Assembly (NCBI RefSeq): GCF_030687835.1
Contig: NZ_CP117449.1
Location: forward strand, 3,348,001-3,412,000
Direction of reading: 5' to 3'
Length of the DNA stretch: 64,000 bases
From: Pseudomonas hefeiensis
Lineage (GTDB): Bacteria > Pseudomonadota > Gammaproteobacteria > Pseudomonadales > Pseudomonadaceae
A program made the position numbers and the translations under genes. Numbering within the stretch: the stretch's first letter is position 1; each line of letters starts with the position of its first letter. Shown piece after piece: positions 9,842-18,979 of the stretch. The notes beneath the pieces are model-generated. The model made no database searches, had not been told where the DNA came from, and was given only the letters and a program-made list of their open reading frames with translations.

Positions 9842-10411
9842 ATGAACGAAATCAATAGCAATGAGACCCGAGACATTATTCTCGATGTCGCCGAAAAGTT
9901 GATCTACAAAAGTGGCATCGCGGCCACTGGCATGGACCTGCTGGTGAAAACCGCCGGCGTCTCCAGAAAGAGCATCTACCGCTACTTTGCCAATAAGGAC
10001 GACCTGATCGTGGCCGCGCTCCAGCGGCGCGACGAGCGCTGGATGCACTGGTTCAGTCGTGAGGTCGACAAGGCCCCCACTCCGAGCGCCCGCTTGCTCA
10101 ACCTGTTTACCGTGCTCAAAGACTGGTTCGACAGCGAAGGTTTCCGCGGCTGTGCGTTCATCAACACCAGTGGCGAAACCGGCGACCCACAGAACCCGGT
10201 CCGCCAGGTCGCCAAACTGCATAAACAGAAGTTGCTCGACTATGTAACGCAGTTGTGTACGGAACAAGGCGTCGAGCACCCGGATGCCTTGGCCCGGCAG
10301 TTACTGATCCTGATCGATGGCGCCATTACCGTCGCACTGGTCATGGGCGATCACAGCGCCGCCGACCAGGCCCAAAACATACTGAAGTCCTTATTGGCTG
10401 ACACTGAATAA
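9842..10411 (+). CDS. TetR-family transcriptional regulator
   Basis: 189-residue repressor. N-terminal TetR helix-turn-helix spans about residues 8-55 ([16 protein letters not shown], then [22 protein letters not shown]); the rest is the ligand-binding helical domain with [12 protein letters not shown], a segment common in small TetR regulators that sense electrophiles or hydrophobic compounds. Start chosen at ATG 9842 because the upstream palindromic operator makes the longer frame (from 9806) implausible. The DUF1348 gene follows 55 bp downstream on the same strand, so the pair is likely co-regulated. No inducer can be inferred. Confidence 0.9.
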   Translation: MNEINSNETRDIILDVAEKLIYKSGIAATGMDLLVKTAGVSRKSIYRYFANKDDLIVAALQRRDERWMHWFSREVDKAPTPSARLLNLFTVLKDWFDSEGFRGCAFINTSGETGDPQNPVRQVAKLHKQKLLDYVTQLCTEQGVEHPDALARQLLILIDGAITVALVMGDHSAADQAQNILKSLLADTE

Positions 10412-10466
10412 GCCGTTCCCTGTAAACCGTCGTGCCACTTGCTCAATCACTCACTGGAGATCTGCC

Positions 10467-10946
10467 ATGTCATCCTCTGCTGAAGTTCGCCCGCCGCTGC
10501 CGCCTTTCACCCGTGAATCGGCCATTGAAAAAGTCCGCCTGGCCGAAGACGGCTGGAACTCCCGCGACCCGCAACGGGTGTCCCTGGCCTATACGCTGGA
10601 CACTCAATGGCGCAACCGCGCCGAATTCGCCCATAACCGCGAAGAGGCCAAGGCCTTCCTGACCCGCAAATGGGCCAAGGAACTGGACTACCGGCTGATC
10701 AAGGAACTCTGGGCCTTCACCGGTAACCGTATCGCCGTGCGCTACGCCTACGAATGGCACGACGATTCGGGCAACTGGTTCCGCTCCTACGGCAACGAGA
10801 ACTGGGAGTTTGACGAGCAAGGGTTGATGTCCAACCGCTACGCCTGCATCAACGACATGCCGATCCAGGAAAGCGAACGCAAATTCCATTGGCCGCTGGG
10901 TCGCCGGCCGGATGATCATCCGGGGCTGTCTGATTTGGGGCTGTAG
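10467..10946 (+). CDS. DUF1348 / SnoaL-like protein
   Basis: 159-residue single-domain protein of the NTF2/SnoaL fold; family members are small cytosolic proteins of unknown function. Characteristic are the opening [27 protein letters not shown], the central [21 protein letters not shown] and the closing [23 protein letters not shown], which ends at the true C-terminus. Ribosome-binding site ggaga upstream of ATG 10467. Lies just downstream of a TetR gene on the same strand and just before the REP array. No enzymatic residues can be assigned; function unknown. Confidence 0.85.
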   Translation: MSSSAEVRPPLPPFTRESAIEKVRLAEDGWNSRDPQRVSLAYTLDTQWRNRAEFAHNREEAKAFLTRKWAKELDYRLIKELWAFTGNRIAVRYAYEWHDDSGNWFRSYGNENWEFDEQGLMSNRYACINDMPIQESERKFHWPLGRRPDDHPGLSDLGL

Positions 10947-10979
10947 GCGCACAGCACTGGTATAGGCAACAAAAACCTT

Positions 10980-11743
10980 GTGGGAGCAAGGCTTGCCCGC
11001 GATGACGGCGGCACATTCAACATGGATGCAAGCTGGCCCAACGCTTTCGCGAGCAAGCCCACCCCCACACGGGAATTGAGGTGAATACCGAATCGGTTAA
11101 CCCTGAAAGAACCTGTGGGAGCAAGGCTTGCCCGCGATGACGGCAGCACATTCAGCATGGATGCAAGCTGGCCCAGCGCTTTCGCGAGCAAGCCCGCTCC
11201 CACATGGGAATTGAGGTGAATACCGAATCGGTCAACCCTGAAAAAACCTGTGGGAGCAAGGCTTGCCCGCGATGACGGCAGCACATTCAGCATGGATGCA
11301 AGCTGGCCCAGCGCTTTCGCGAGCAAGCCCGCTCCCACACGGGAATTGAGGTGAATACCGAATCGGTCAACCCTGAAAAAACCTGTGGGAGCAAGGCTTG
11401 CCCGCGATGACGGCAGCACATTCAGCATGGATGCAAGCTGGCCCAACGCTTTTGCGAGCAAGCCCGCCCCACATGGGAATTGAGGTGAATACCGAATCGG
11501 TTAACCCTGAAAAAACCTGTGGGAGCAAGGCTTGCCCGCGATGACGGCAGCACATTCAGCATGGATGCAAGCTGGCCCAACGCTTTCGCGAGCAAGCCCG
11601 CTCCCACATGGGAATTGAGGTGAATACCGAATCGGTCAACCCTGAAAAAACCTTGTGGGAGCAAGTCTTGCCCGCGATGACGGCAGCACATTCAGCATGG
11701 ATGCAAGCTGGCCCAGCGCTTTCGCGAGCAAGCCCCCACATGG
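10980..11743. repeat. tandem array of six ~135-bp REP-doublet units
   Basis: Units begin at 10980, 11115, 11250, 11385, 11519 and 11655 (period 134-136). Each holds a left arm gtgggagcaaggcttgcccg, a 40-bp spacer (..cattcagcatggatgcaagc..), an inverted right arm gcgagcaagcccgctcccac and a linker (ggaattgaggtgaataccga..). Copies differ by a few substitutions and small deletions; the last is truncated in its right arm. The short minus-strand frames here are repeat translations, not genes. The following 11744-11890 is ordinary sequence with no clear feature except a doubtful 40-codon minus-strand frame. Confidence 0.92.
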
Positions 11744-11890
11744 GTGCTGCGGGGCTCGGCCCGGAACCGCTCGCAACGGCGCTAGACAAGCGGCCACTCA
11801 CCAGGGTTGACCGGCATGCCGCCAGGCATCACATTGCCTGGACCGCCGATACACTCAGTGGCGTTGGAGTGTTGCTGACCTGTGGAGCCC

Positions 11891-12292
11891 ATGACCGCGT
11901 CCATGCCGATCCGTCCCCCCTGTCCGCCTGGTGTCTGTGACTGCGGGCGTGATGCGTTGCTGCAAACCCCAGGCAGTGACCTGCGCATCCTTTGCTTGAA
12001 CCGCCAGGAAGAAAAACACCTGCTCCAACGGTTGGAAAACATCCAGAGCCTGGACGAGCTCCAACGGTTGCAGCAACGTATGTACGAAAACCTCGGAATC
12101 CGTCTGACCGTCGAACCCGGCTACAACGAAGTTCGTACCATGCGTGGCATCGCCATCGAGTTCCAGGCGCAGCCCGGCCTGTGCCGCAAGATTCGCCAGT
12201 CGATCCCCACCGCCATTCGACGCGGATTGGAAAAACGTCCTGAAATCGCCTGGCGACTGCTCGATGCCCACGACCTGTTCCGTGACGCCTGA
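11891..12292 (+). CDS. conserved hypothetical protein, Pseudomonas type
   Basis: 133 residues. N-terminal IRPPCPPGVCDCGRDAL has three cysteines in a CPPGVCDC pattern that could bind a metal or Fe-S cluster. This is followed by a helical middle (EEKHLLQRLENIQSLDELQRLQQRMYENL) and a basic C-terminal part (GLCRKIRQSIPTAIRRGLEKRPEIAWRLLDAHDLF). It resembles small uncharacterised Pseudomonas proteins found near iron-uptake genes, but no function is known. Start at ATG 11891 chosen over GTG 11882 and ATG 11903 because of a ggag just upstream. Convergent with the TonB receptor gene, 33 bp apart. Confidence 0.72.
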   Translation: MTASMPIRPPCPPGVCDCGRDALLQTPGSDLRILCLNRQEEKHLLQRLENIQSLDELQRLQQRMYENLGIRLTVEPGYNEVRTMRGIAIEFQAQPGLCRKIRQSIPTAIRRGLEKRPEIAWRLLDAHDLFRDA

Positions 12293-12325
12293 ACAACAGC
12301 TTCATCCCTGAAGCTGCGCATCGGC

Positions 12326-14749
12326 CTAGAAGTCTACGGTGGCCGAAAGCAGATAAGTGCGCGGCGTTGCCAGCGTCAAGCCTCCTTCACTGTCATCCGA
12401 GGCACCGGCTGAACTCCAGTAGCGCTTATCCGCGACGTTCTCGATATTGGCCCGCAGCGTGATGTTCTTCTGATCGACCTTGAACGCGTAGCGCGCGCCC
12501 ACATCCAAACGCTCCCAGGAATCGATTTCCTTGGTGTTGGACTGGTCCAGGTACTGCGAACTGGAGTGAATGACACGGCTGGTCAGGGTCAGGCCCTGTA
12601 CAGTCGGCACATCCCACTCGGCACCCAGATTGACGTTGTATTTGGGCGTGGCCGGCGCCCGATTACCATCAAAGGCGCCATCAGTGGTGTCGGTCAATTC
12701 GCTGTCGATGTACATGACCCCGCCGAGCAAACGCAAACCCTTGAGCGGCTCACCAAACACGCTCAACTCAACCCCGGTATTCTCACGTTTACCGTTGGGG
12801 CCGAAGACACGGGTGGTGGTGTCGGTGGCGTAGGCCGGTTGCTTGATCCGGAACACGGCAGCGGTGACGGCAAGCGCACCGGCGTCATATTTGGCACCGA
12901 CCTCGACCTGACGACTGATGAACGGCGGGAATATTTCGTCTTCGTTGATCGAGGTCGATGGCGCGATCTTGCCCTGGCTCAAGCCCTCCATGTAGTTGGC
13001 ATACAACGACAGCTTATCGGTTGCCTTGAACAGGACTCCGCCCGACGGCGACATCTTTTCCTCATCGTATGCGGTGGCGCCTTTGACGTTATTCGTCCAG
13101 TCGTCAACCTTGATCCGTTGCCAGCGGGTGCCGAGGGTCAGCAGCAGCCGATCATCGAGAAAACCCAGGGTGTCGGACAACGCCACGCCAGTGGAGCGGT
13201 TTTCGGTATACACCCTGTTGTCCTGGCGCGTGGGGTCGCTCGGAGTAGGCGTTTGCACCGGGTCATACAGGTTGCTTGGCGACGAAGCATAACGAGCGCC
13301 GCCATTGGTGAAGTCCATGTAGAAATAGCTGGCGGCCAGGTTGATCTCATGACTCACCGGGCCGGTATGGAACCAGTTGCGCACCCCGGCCGTGGCCGTG
13401 CGGACATTTTCATCCCGGGTAAAGTCGCGGGGCTGAACGCTGAAATCGCCAGCGTCGTTGCTGATCGAAACGTTATGCCGCAGGAAGTCATGATTACTTT
13501 TACGCGCCCCTGCACCGCCGTACAGCATCACGGAGTCGTTGACATCGTATTGCGCGTTCACCGTGCCGAAGGTGTCCTTGGTACGCGCCTTGCTCCAGCC
13601 CTGGGCGTAGTTGCGACGCACCTCGCTGGCATGCGGGACCTGTGCGTTGGCACCTACCAGTACGCGCTCCTGCGGCGCGTCGGTATCGCGCTCGGTGCGC
13701 CCGATGTCCGTCGAGAGGCGCAGACGCTCGCCACGAAAATCCAGGCCCAGCACCGCCATGTCGCGGTCGACACTCTGGTGATCCCATTCGGTATCGCCGG
13801 ACTGCTTGACGCCATTGAAACGAACGCCAAACTTGTTGTCTTCACCAAAACGCCGGGCGACATCCACGGCACCGCCGAGCTGGTTGTTGGAGGCGTAGCT
13901 ACCCGTGAACGAAGTGATGGGCTTGTCAGTGGCCCGCTTGGGCACCACGTTGATCCCGCCACCCACGCTGCCCCGTGGCGAGACGCCGTTGATGAGCTGG
14001 GTCGGACCCTTGATGATGTCGACGCGGTCGGCCATTTCCATGTCGATCGAATAGGTCGGCAGGATGCCGTAGAGGCCGTTGTAGGCGACATCACTGTTGA
14101 ACAGGCTGAAACCGCGAATGGTGAACTGCTCAAAACGCCCGCCCGCCGGATTGGTGGCGCGAACCGAGGGATCGCTGGCGATCAGCTCACCCAGGGTACG
14201 CGCCTGCTGGTTCTTGACCGCTTCGCTGGTATAGGTGGTCATGCTGAACGGGGTTTCCATGAAATCCCGAGCCCCCAGCAAGCCTTGCGAACCGCGGCGC
14301 GCGACCTGGCCACCGGCATACGGCTCGCCCTGCGCCAGGCTCGTGGCTCCCATGATCGAGGTGGGAGCCAGTTGCAAGCTGCTGCCTTCCGGGGCTGGGG
14401 TCAGGATGTAAGCCTGATCACCCACCGGCTGCAGTTGCAGACCGGATCCCTGCAACAGTCGGGCAAAGCCCTCCTCCACGGCATACTCGCCCGCCAGCCC
14501 GGCGCTGTTACGCCCGCTTACCAGGGCCGGGTCGACCGACAGATTGACACCCGCCAGCCCGGCGAACCGGGTCAGCGCGGCGCTGAGGCTGCCGGCCGGC
14601 ACCTGATAGCTGCGTCGGGCAGATTCTTCGGCCTGGCTGGAGGACATGAACAATGGACTGGCGCTCAGGCTTAGCAAGAGACTCAGGTTCAACAGCGGAC
14701 GCCAGCCGGCAAGGGCCGGGCGAAAACGCAAAGGTAGTACTGCGGACAT
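12326..14749 (-). CDS. TonB-dependent siderophore receptor with N-terminal signalling domain
   Basis: Outer-membrane receptor, 807 residues. A signal peptide (hydrophobic LLNLSLLLSLSASPLFMSSS, cleaved near SQAEE) is followed by a secretin/TonB short N-terminal domain (about residues 45-115: YQVPAGSLSAALTRFAGLAG and the VEEGFARLLQGSGLQ repeat) that contacts a FecR protein. Then come the plug (about 145-265: FTIRGF, RVDIIKGPTQLINGVSPRGSVGGGINVVPK) and a 22-strand barrel ending in TYLLSATVDF with the terminal aromatic. Third gene of a sigma/FecR/receptor unit, so transcription should rise when its own ferric ligand binds. Plug features (GINVVPKRA) resemble ferric-hydroxamate and ferric-catecholate receptors; the ligand is unknown. 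Confidence 0.93.
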   Translation of the reverse strand: MSAVLPLRFRPALAGWRPLLNLSLLLSLSASPLFMSSSQAEESARRSYQVPAGSLSAALTRFAGLAGVNLSVDPALVSGRNSAGLAGEYAVEEGFARLLQGSGLQLQPVGDQAYILTPAPEGSSLQLAPTSIMGATSLAQGEPYAGGQVARRGSQGLLGARDFMETPFSMTTYTSEAVKNQQARTLGELIASDPSVRATNPAGGRFEQFTIRGFSLFNSDVAYNGLYGILPTYSIDMEMADRVDIIKGPTQLINGVSPRGSVGGGINVVPKRATDKPITSFTGSYASNNQLGGAVDVARRFGEDNKFGVRFNGVKQSGDTEWDHQSVDRDMAVLGLDFRGERLRLSTDIGRTERDTDAPQERVLVGANAQVPHASEVRRNYAQGWSKARTKDTFGTVNAQYDVNDSVMLYGGAGARKSNHDFLRHNVSISNDAGDFSVQPRDFTRDENVRTATAGVRNWFHTGPVSHEINLAASYFYMDFTNGGARYASSPSNLYDPVQTPTPSDPTRQDNRVYTENRSTGVALSDTLGFLDDRLLLTLGTRWQRIKVDDWTNNVKGATAYDEEKMSPSGGVLFKATDKLSLYANYMEGLSQGKIAPSTSINEDEIFPPFISRQVEVGAKYDAGALAVTAAVFRIKQPAYATDTTTRVFGPNGKRENTGVELSVFGEPLKGLRLLGGVMYIDSELTDTTDGAFDGNRAPATPKYNVNLGAEWDVPTVQGLTLTSRVIHSSSQYLDQSNTKEIDSWERLDVGARYAFKVDQKNITLRANIENVADKRYWSSAGASDDSEGGLTLATPRTYLLSATVDF

Positions 14750-14816
14750 TGGAAGGAGCTCTCATTTTTGTTCAGTTGCCTTGAATGACAAGCGAGACAA
14801 AAAAAGGGGACAGGCG

Positions 14817-15764
14817 TCAGGCGACTTTTTTACGAAGCGTCAATGTGACCCAATATCGGGTGCGCGTTTGCACGTGAACCGGCAGGCTGGCCGAGAGCAA
14901 CGCGAGGATTCGATCAGTGTTTTCCAGACGGAAGCTGCCGGTCACCCGAAGTGGTTCCAGGGCTTGGTCCCACCGCAATACACCTGGACGATAACGGCCC
15001 AGTTCACGGAGAAAATCCCCCAGCGGCTGGTTCTGCGCCACAAGGACCCCGTCACGCCAGCCCAACTGCGCCGCGTCGAACGCACTCACCGGCCCGGCGC
15101 CAGAGGCCTGAAGGTTGACCTGTTCGCCCTCCTTCAGCGTCAGCATTGGGCCGTGCAGCGGCTGCAGTTGCACCGACCCACTGAGTACTGACACTCGGCA
15201 ACTGTGCTCGCTCAAGCGCACGCAGACCTCGCTTCGGCTGACGGAGATCAGGCCGAAGGGGGCCTGGATGGCCAACGGCGTGCCTCCCTTGACGTTCAGG
15301 GCCATCTCCCCTTGCACCAGCACCAGGCGTCGAGACTTGAGGTCCAGGTCCAAGGCGCTGTCGGTGTTCAACTGCAAGGCGCTGCCGTCGGCCAGCGACC
15401 AGCGCCGCTGTTCACCGGTGGCCGTGTGCAGGTCGGCGCGCCAGACCTCCAGCGGCAGCTCTCGCCCCAGCAACCAGGCCGTGGGCACCAATGCGGCGAC
15501 GCCGAGCGCACGCTTGAGCACGGCCCGACGGGGCAATGCCGGGCGATCCAGGGTCGCCATACCCAATGAAGGCGGCACCCCGGCGAAACGCTGGCGCAAT
15601 CGCTGGGCTTTTTGCCAGGCAGCCTCGTGGTGGGCGCTACTGTCGCGCCAGCGTTGCAACGCGGCGCAATCGAAGTCATCCCCGTCAAACTCCATCCTGG
15701 CCAGCCAGCGAGCCGCCGCCCGGGCGACTTCGCGAGCTTGCGGTGAAGGATCCTGGCGAATCAA
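14817..15764 (-). CDS. FecR-type anti-sigma factor / sigma regulator
   Basis: Inner-membrane regulator passing the receptor signal to the ECF sigma factor. About 315 residues: N-terminal DUF4880 helices (REVARAAARWLARMEFDGDDFDCAALQRWRDSSAHHEAAW), a transmembrane segment near residue 90 (VLKRALGVAALVPTAWLLG), then the periplasmic FecR domain (TATGEQRRWSLADGSALQLNTDSALD) and an STN-like C-terminus (QPLGDFLRELGRYRPGVLRWD). No in-frame ATG is available near the N-terminus. TTG at 15764 overlaps the sigma stop (TTGA) with ggtgga just upstream; TTG at 15782 is the alternative. 67 bp upstream of the receptor gene. Confidence 0.88.
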   Translation of the reverse strand: MIRQDPSPQAREVARAAARWLARMEFDGDDFDCAALQRWRDSSAHHEAAWQKAQRLRQRFAGVPPSLGMATLDRPALPRRAVLKRALGVAALVPTAWLLGRELPLEVWRADLHTATGEQRRWSLADGSALQLNTDSALDLDLKSRRLVLVQGEMALNVKGGTPLAIQAPFGLISVSRSEVCVRLSEHSCRVSVLSGSVQLQPLHGPMLTLKEGEQVNLQASGAGPVSAFDAAQLGWRDGVLVAQNQPLGDFLRELGRYRPGVLRWDQALEPLRVTGSFRLENTDRILALLSASLPVHVQTRTRYWVTLTLRKKVA

Positions 15765-16270
15765 AAGTCCACCAACAGACAATGCTCATAAGCCTGGGCC
15801 ATGTAGCGCTTGATGGTGCGCTCCGACACTTGCATGCGCTCGGCGATTTCACGGTAGCCCAGGCCTTCGAGCTGGCTCCACAAAAAAGCCCGCCGCACCA
15901 GCGGTGGCAGGCCATCGAGCAACTCATCCAGGGCTTGCAGCGTTTCCAGTAGCAGCCAACGCTGCTCCGGGGAAGGTACACACGCTTCGGGCAGGCTCGC
16001 CAAGGCGTCAAGATAGGCCTGTTCCAGGTTGCGGCGCGTGTAGAAATTGCTCAACAGACGCTTGCCGACTGTCAGCAAATAGGCGCGCGGTTCGTGCAGG
16101 TCAGCCAATGGCTGAGCGCTGGACAGTACCCGCAGGAAGGTATCCTGACGCAGGTCCGCAGCATCCCAAGCATTGCCCATGCGCCGTCTCAACCAACCTT
16201 CCAGCCAGCCACCATGGTCTCGGTACAGCGCGTGCAAGGAACGCTCCGTTGGCGTAGCTGCATCAGACAT
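15761..16270 (-). CDS. ECF sigma factor, FecI type
   Basis: Extracytoplasmic-function sigma-70 factor of the iron-starvation class. 169 residues: region 2 about 5-75 (LYRDHGGWLEGWLRRRMGNAWDAADLRQDTFLRVL), region 4 about 105-165 (LDELLDGLPPLVRRAFLWSQLEGLGYREIAERMQVSERTIKRYMAQAYEHC). Start ATG at 16270 follows a Fur-box-like sequence. First gene of the three-gene FecI-FecR-receptor unit; it should transcribe the downstream receptor gene when FecR is activated. Confidence 0.93.
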   Translation of the reverse strand: MSDAATPTERSLHALYRDHGGWLEGWLRRRMGNAWDAADLRQDTFLRVLSSAQPLADLHEPRAYLLTVGKRLLSNFYTRRNLEQAYLDALASLPEACVPSPEQRWLLLETLQALDELLDGLPPLVRRAFLWSQLEGLGYREIAERMQVSERTIKRYMAQAYEHCLLVDF

Positions 16271-16300
16271 GTCAAGAAGCCTTGTGCAAGGGATACATTA

Positions 16301-16320
16301 AATGAGAGTGATTCTAATTA
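16301..16320. promoter_or_regulatory. Fur-box-like site upstream of ECF sigma gene
   Basis: The 20 bases aatgagagtgattctaatta lie 31 bp before the sigma start. Comparing gagagtgattctaatt with the Fur consensus core gataatgataatcatt gives 11 of 16 matches by eye. The location in front of a FecI-type gene fits iron-repressed expression. Confidence 0.55.
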
Positions 16321-16394
16321 ATGTTCCCCCACGAATCCAACTTCTTTATCGACCGCTCTGTTAAATGCACGACGGAGGGTTACCCGACCTGATG

Positions 16395-16422
16395 GTTCGC
16401 CCCCGCGCTGCCGGGGGCGAAC
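16395..16422 (-). terminator. GC-rich hairpin after the SnoaL-like gene
   Basis: Perfect 11-bp arms (16395-16405 and 16412-16422) around a 6-base loop, lying 18 bp beyond the stop of the minus-strand SnoaL-like gene. No uridine run follows on the minus strand, so it may be a weak or Rho-assisted terminator. Confidence 0.45.
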
Positions 16423-16440
16423 TCATTTGTTCAAGATACC

Positions 16441-16962
16441 TCAGTGGCTGGCATGCAATTGTTTCTGGACTTGCGGCATGGCCGAAGAGTGGTGGTTAAG
16501 GATCTTCCATTGACCGTCAATGCGTTCATAGATGAAGGTGTAGCGCGCCTGAACCTCGCGTTTGGTGCCGTCGGCGTTGGTCAGGGCAAAGGTGTAGACA
16601 CCACTGTCCATCGCCGCGTCAGGTCCCAGGTGACGGATTTCCCGGTAGTTGATCTGCCCCACCGGCTTGCCGGCCAGGAAGTGTTCAAAGTAATCCTGAA
16701 TCAGTGCCGCAGTGTTGCGCACTTGGTTGGAAACGGTGGGCTGCAATATCGCATCCGGCGCATACAGGCTGGTTACTGCAGCAGCGCTGCCGGTTTTGAG
16801 GGCCGCGTTCCAGCGGTCGAACAATGCGGCGATTTCACGATCATTCTGATTCTGTGGCTGCTCGGCTACGGTGCGGTAAACGTATGGTGTTGTTTCAAGT
16901 GCCAGGGCGAAGGGTGTGGTCAACATGAAAAAAGCGGCAGTGGCGAAGGTTTTCAGTTTCAT
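16441..16962 (-). CDS. exported SnoaL-like / SgcJ-EcaC family protein
   Basis: 173 residues. The first 21 form a signal peptide (MKLKTFATAAFFMLTTPFALA), so the protein is exported. The remainder is a DUF4440/SnoaL-type cone fold (about 40-165): REIAALFDRWNAALKTGSAAAVTSLYAPDAILQPT, then RYTFIYERIDGQWKILNHHSSAMP. Family members are annotated as SgcJ/EcaC oxidoreductase-like or calcium/calmodulin kinase II association-domain-like, with no proven reaction. Start ATG 16962 has aggaac 8 nt upstream; the longer frame is excluded by the signal peptide. Divergent from the signalling operon that begins at 17130. Confidence 0.82.
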   Translation of the reverse strand: MKLKTFATAAFFMLTTPFALALETTPYVYRTVAEQPQNQNDREIAALFDRWNAALKTGSAAAVTSLYAPDAILQPTVSNQVRNTAALIQDYFEHFLAGKPVGQINYREIRHLGPDAAMDSGVYTFALTNADGTKREVQARYTFIYERIDGQWKILNHHSSAMPQVQKQLHASH

Positions 16963-17129
16963 CGTAACGTTCCTGTGGGTTTCAATGAGCCGACTTTGCC
17001 GGGCCTGGCGGCCTTCGCCATCGGCCAACCGGTGCCGATCGCCTATGCCGTTCGGCAGATAGGCCAGGTGCTGATGACGCGTTCTAATACCGCCACGCCG
17101 CCCGGTCCCATCCACGCTGGAGCCCTATC

Positions 17130-18314
17130 ATGCAAAGCCCACCCCATGACCCCGGCAGTGCCCTGGCCATCCGAACTCAATATCGCCAGTCGCAAAGTCG
17201 TGCCGCACGCCTGCGCCTGCTGTTGGGCACCGGCCATGAACTGACGCAATTGCCCCTGTCGCAGATGCGCCAGCGCGCAGTGCAACGGGCGTGCGCATTC
17301 ATGGCCATGGACCATGGCCTGCTGCTGGAGTGGGCGGCGGACACCACTTTTCGCACCATCGCCAGCCATGGCAGCCACGAACGGCTCGATCTGCTTGCCA
17401 GCCTGGCTCAGCCGCCGTCATCCGAGCCACAATGGCTGGAGTACCCTGGCAGCGCCCTGCCCCAGGTCTTGCGCGTTCCGTTGCGTGGCTCCGACGGTGT
17501 GGTGTTCGGGGCTTTATTGCTGGGCAACGGCGTGGCCCTGGGCACGCCGGACAACGAGGATATTGAGTCGCTGCAATTGCTGGCGACCTTGCTGGCTGCC
17601 CATCTGGAAAACAGTCGCTTGCTCGAAGCGTTGCAGGCCCGCGAACGCACCATGTCTGAACTGGTCCATCGACTGTTCAGTGCCCAGGAAGACGAACGCA
17701 AGCGCGTGGCTTACGACCTGCATGATGGCCTGGCACAGAACCTGGCGGGCCTGCATCAGCGCCTGCAGGGGTTCGCCGGTCGCTGCCCGCCTCTCCCGTC
17801 GGATCTGGCAAACGACTTGCAGGCCATCCTCGATCTCGCCCGCGGTTGTGTCGGCGAAGGCCGGCAGTTGATCGGCGGCCTGCGTCCCCATGCGCTGGAT
17901 GACTTCGGCCTGTACAAAGCCGTCGACAAGGAGGCCGACCGCCTGCGGGATGCAGGCCTGTCGGTGGACTGGGCCGAGCACAGCGCCGCTCGCCTGCCGG
18001 GCAACACCGAAATCGCCCTGTTCCGCATTGCCCAGGAAGGCATCAACAACATTCTCAAGCACGCCCAGGCCAGCCATGTGAGCCTGGGACTGATGGTGAG
18101 CGACGACCGGGTCTCGCTGCGGGTCGAAGACAATGGCCGTGGCTTTGCTCTGGAACAACCCATCGAGACCAATGGCACCTGCCATCTGGGCCTGGCGGCC
18201 ATGCAGGAACGTGCCAGTCTGCTGGGGGGCCACCTGAGCTGTTTCAGTCAGCCCGATGGCGGCACCCGTTTGCTGGCCAGCGTCCCACTACCCACCCACG
18301 GAACACACTCATGA
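17130..18314 (+). CDS. GAF-domain sensor histidine kinase (HisKA_3/NarX class)
   Basis: 394-residue soluble kinase. A GAF-like sensory domain (about 35-165) is followed by a HisKA_3 dimerisation helix (about 180-250) with phospho-acceptor His198 in [17 protein letters not shown]. The catalytic ATPase domain has the N-box [17 protein letters not shown] and G-box [10 protein letters not shown]. There is no membrane helix, so the signal is cytoplasmic. The stop overlaps the next start (ATGA at 18311), a LuxR-type response regulator, which is the obvious cognate partner. First of four overlapping signalling genes. Confidence 0.92.
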   Translation: MQSPPHDPGSALAIRTQYRQSQSRAARLRLLLGTGHELTQLPLSQMRQRAVQRACAFMAMDHGLLLEWAADTTFRTIASHGSHERLDLLASLAQPPSSEPQWLEYPGSALPQVLRVPLRGSDGVVFGALLLGNGVALGTPDNEDIESLQLLATLLAAHLENSRLLEALQARERTMSELVHRLFSAQEDERKRVAYDLHDGLAQNLAGLHQRLQGFAGRCPPLPSDLANDLQAILDLARGCVGEGRQLIGGLRPHALDDFGLYKAVDKEADRLRDAGLSVDWAEHSAARLPGNTEIALFRIAQEGINNILKHAQASHVSLGLMVSDDRVSLRVEDNGRGFALEQPIETNGTCHLGLAAMQERASLLGGHLSCFSQPDGGTRLLASVPLPTHGTHS

Positions 18315-18979
18315 CGTCCCCTTTACGCCTGCTTTTGGCCGATGATCACGAAGTGACCCGCACCGGTTTTATCAGCATGCTGGCCGGCAGCCCGGGGTTC
18401 GAAGTCGTCGGCCAGGCCAGCAACGGCCAGGAAGCCCTCGATCTGTGCGAGCGGCTGCAACCGGACATCGCCATTCTCGACATTCGCATGCCGGTGCTCA
18501 ACGGCCTGGGTACGGCGCGTATCCTGCAGCAACGCCAGCCGGGGATCAAAGTGGTGATCTTCACCATGGACGACAGCCCTGATCACCTTGAAGCCGCCAT
18601 CGGCGCGGGCGCGGTCGGTTATCTGCTCAAGGATGCCAGCCGCGGTGAAGTGCTGGACGCCCTCAAGCGAGTCGCCCAGGGCGAAGAGGCCCTGAACAGT
18701 TCGGTCAGTGCGCGCCTGCTGCGGCGCATGGCTGAGCGCGGTGCCAGTGGCGCCACCCAGGTCCAGGCCCTGACAGCCCGCGAGCGCCAGGTGCTGGGGC
18801 TGGTGGCCGGCGGCTTCAGCAACCGTGAAATCGGCGAAAAACTCGGCATCGCCCCCGGCACCGCCAAGGCCCACGTGGAGCGAGTCATCGGCAAGTTGGG
18901 AGCCGCCGACCGAACCCAGGCCGCCGTGCGCGGTGTTGCCCTGGGGTTGGTGGCACAACCCAGCGGGCAATGGCCATGA
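18311..18979 (+). CDS. LuxR/NarL-type response regulator
   Basis: 222 residues. Receiver domain about 5-120 with phospho-acceptor Asp57 ([16 protein letters not shown]), acidic pair DDHE near residue 12 and the conserved lysine in [10 protein letters not shown]-terminal NarL/LuxR helix-turn-helix about 150-212 ([53 protein letters not shown]). Starts at an ATGA overlap with the GAF kinase and ends overlapping the hybrid kinase, so all are translationally coupled. DNA targets unknown. Confidence 0.94.
   Translation: MTSPLRLLLADDHEVTRTGFISMLAGSPGFEVVGQASNGQEALDLCERLQPDIAILDIRMPVLNGLGTARILQQRQPGIKVVIFTMDDSPDHLEAAIGAGAVGYLLKDASRGEVLDALKRVAQGEEALNSSVSARLLRRMAERGASGATQVQALTARERQVLGLVAGGFSNREIGEKLGIAPGTAKAHVERVIGKLGAADRTQAAVRGVALGLVAQPSGQWP

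Noticed and set aside
10980..11743. Regular repeats suggesting a CRISPR array
   Set aside because: The whole 135-bp unit is conserved, including what would be spacers, and no cas gene is near; it is a REP-doublet array.
12566..14674. 702-codon open frame on the plus strand
   Set aside because: Antisense to the siderophore receptor gene, whose motifs and C-terminal aromatic are clear.
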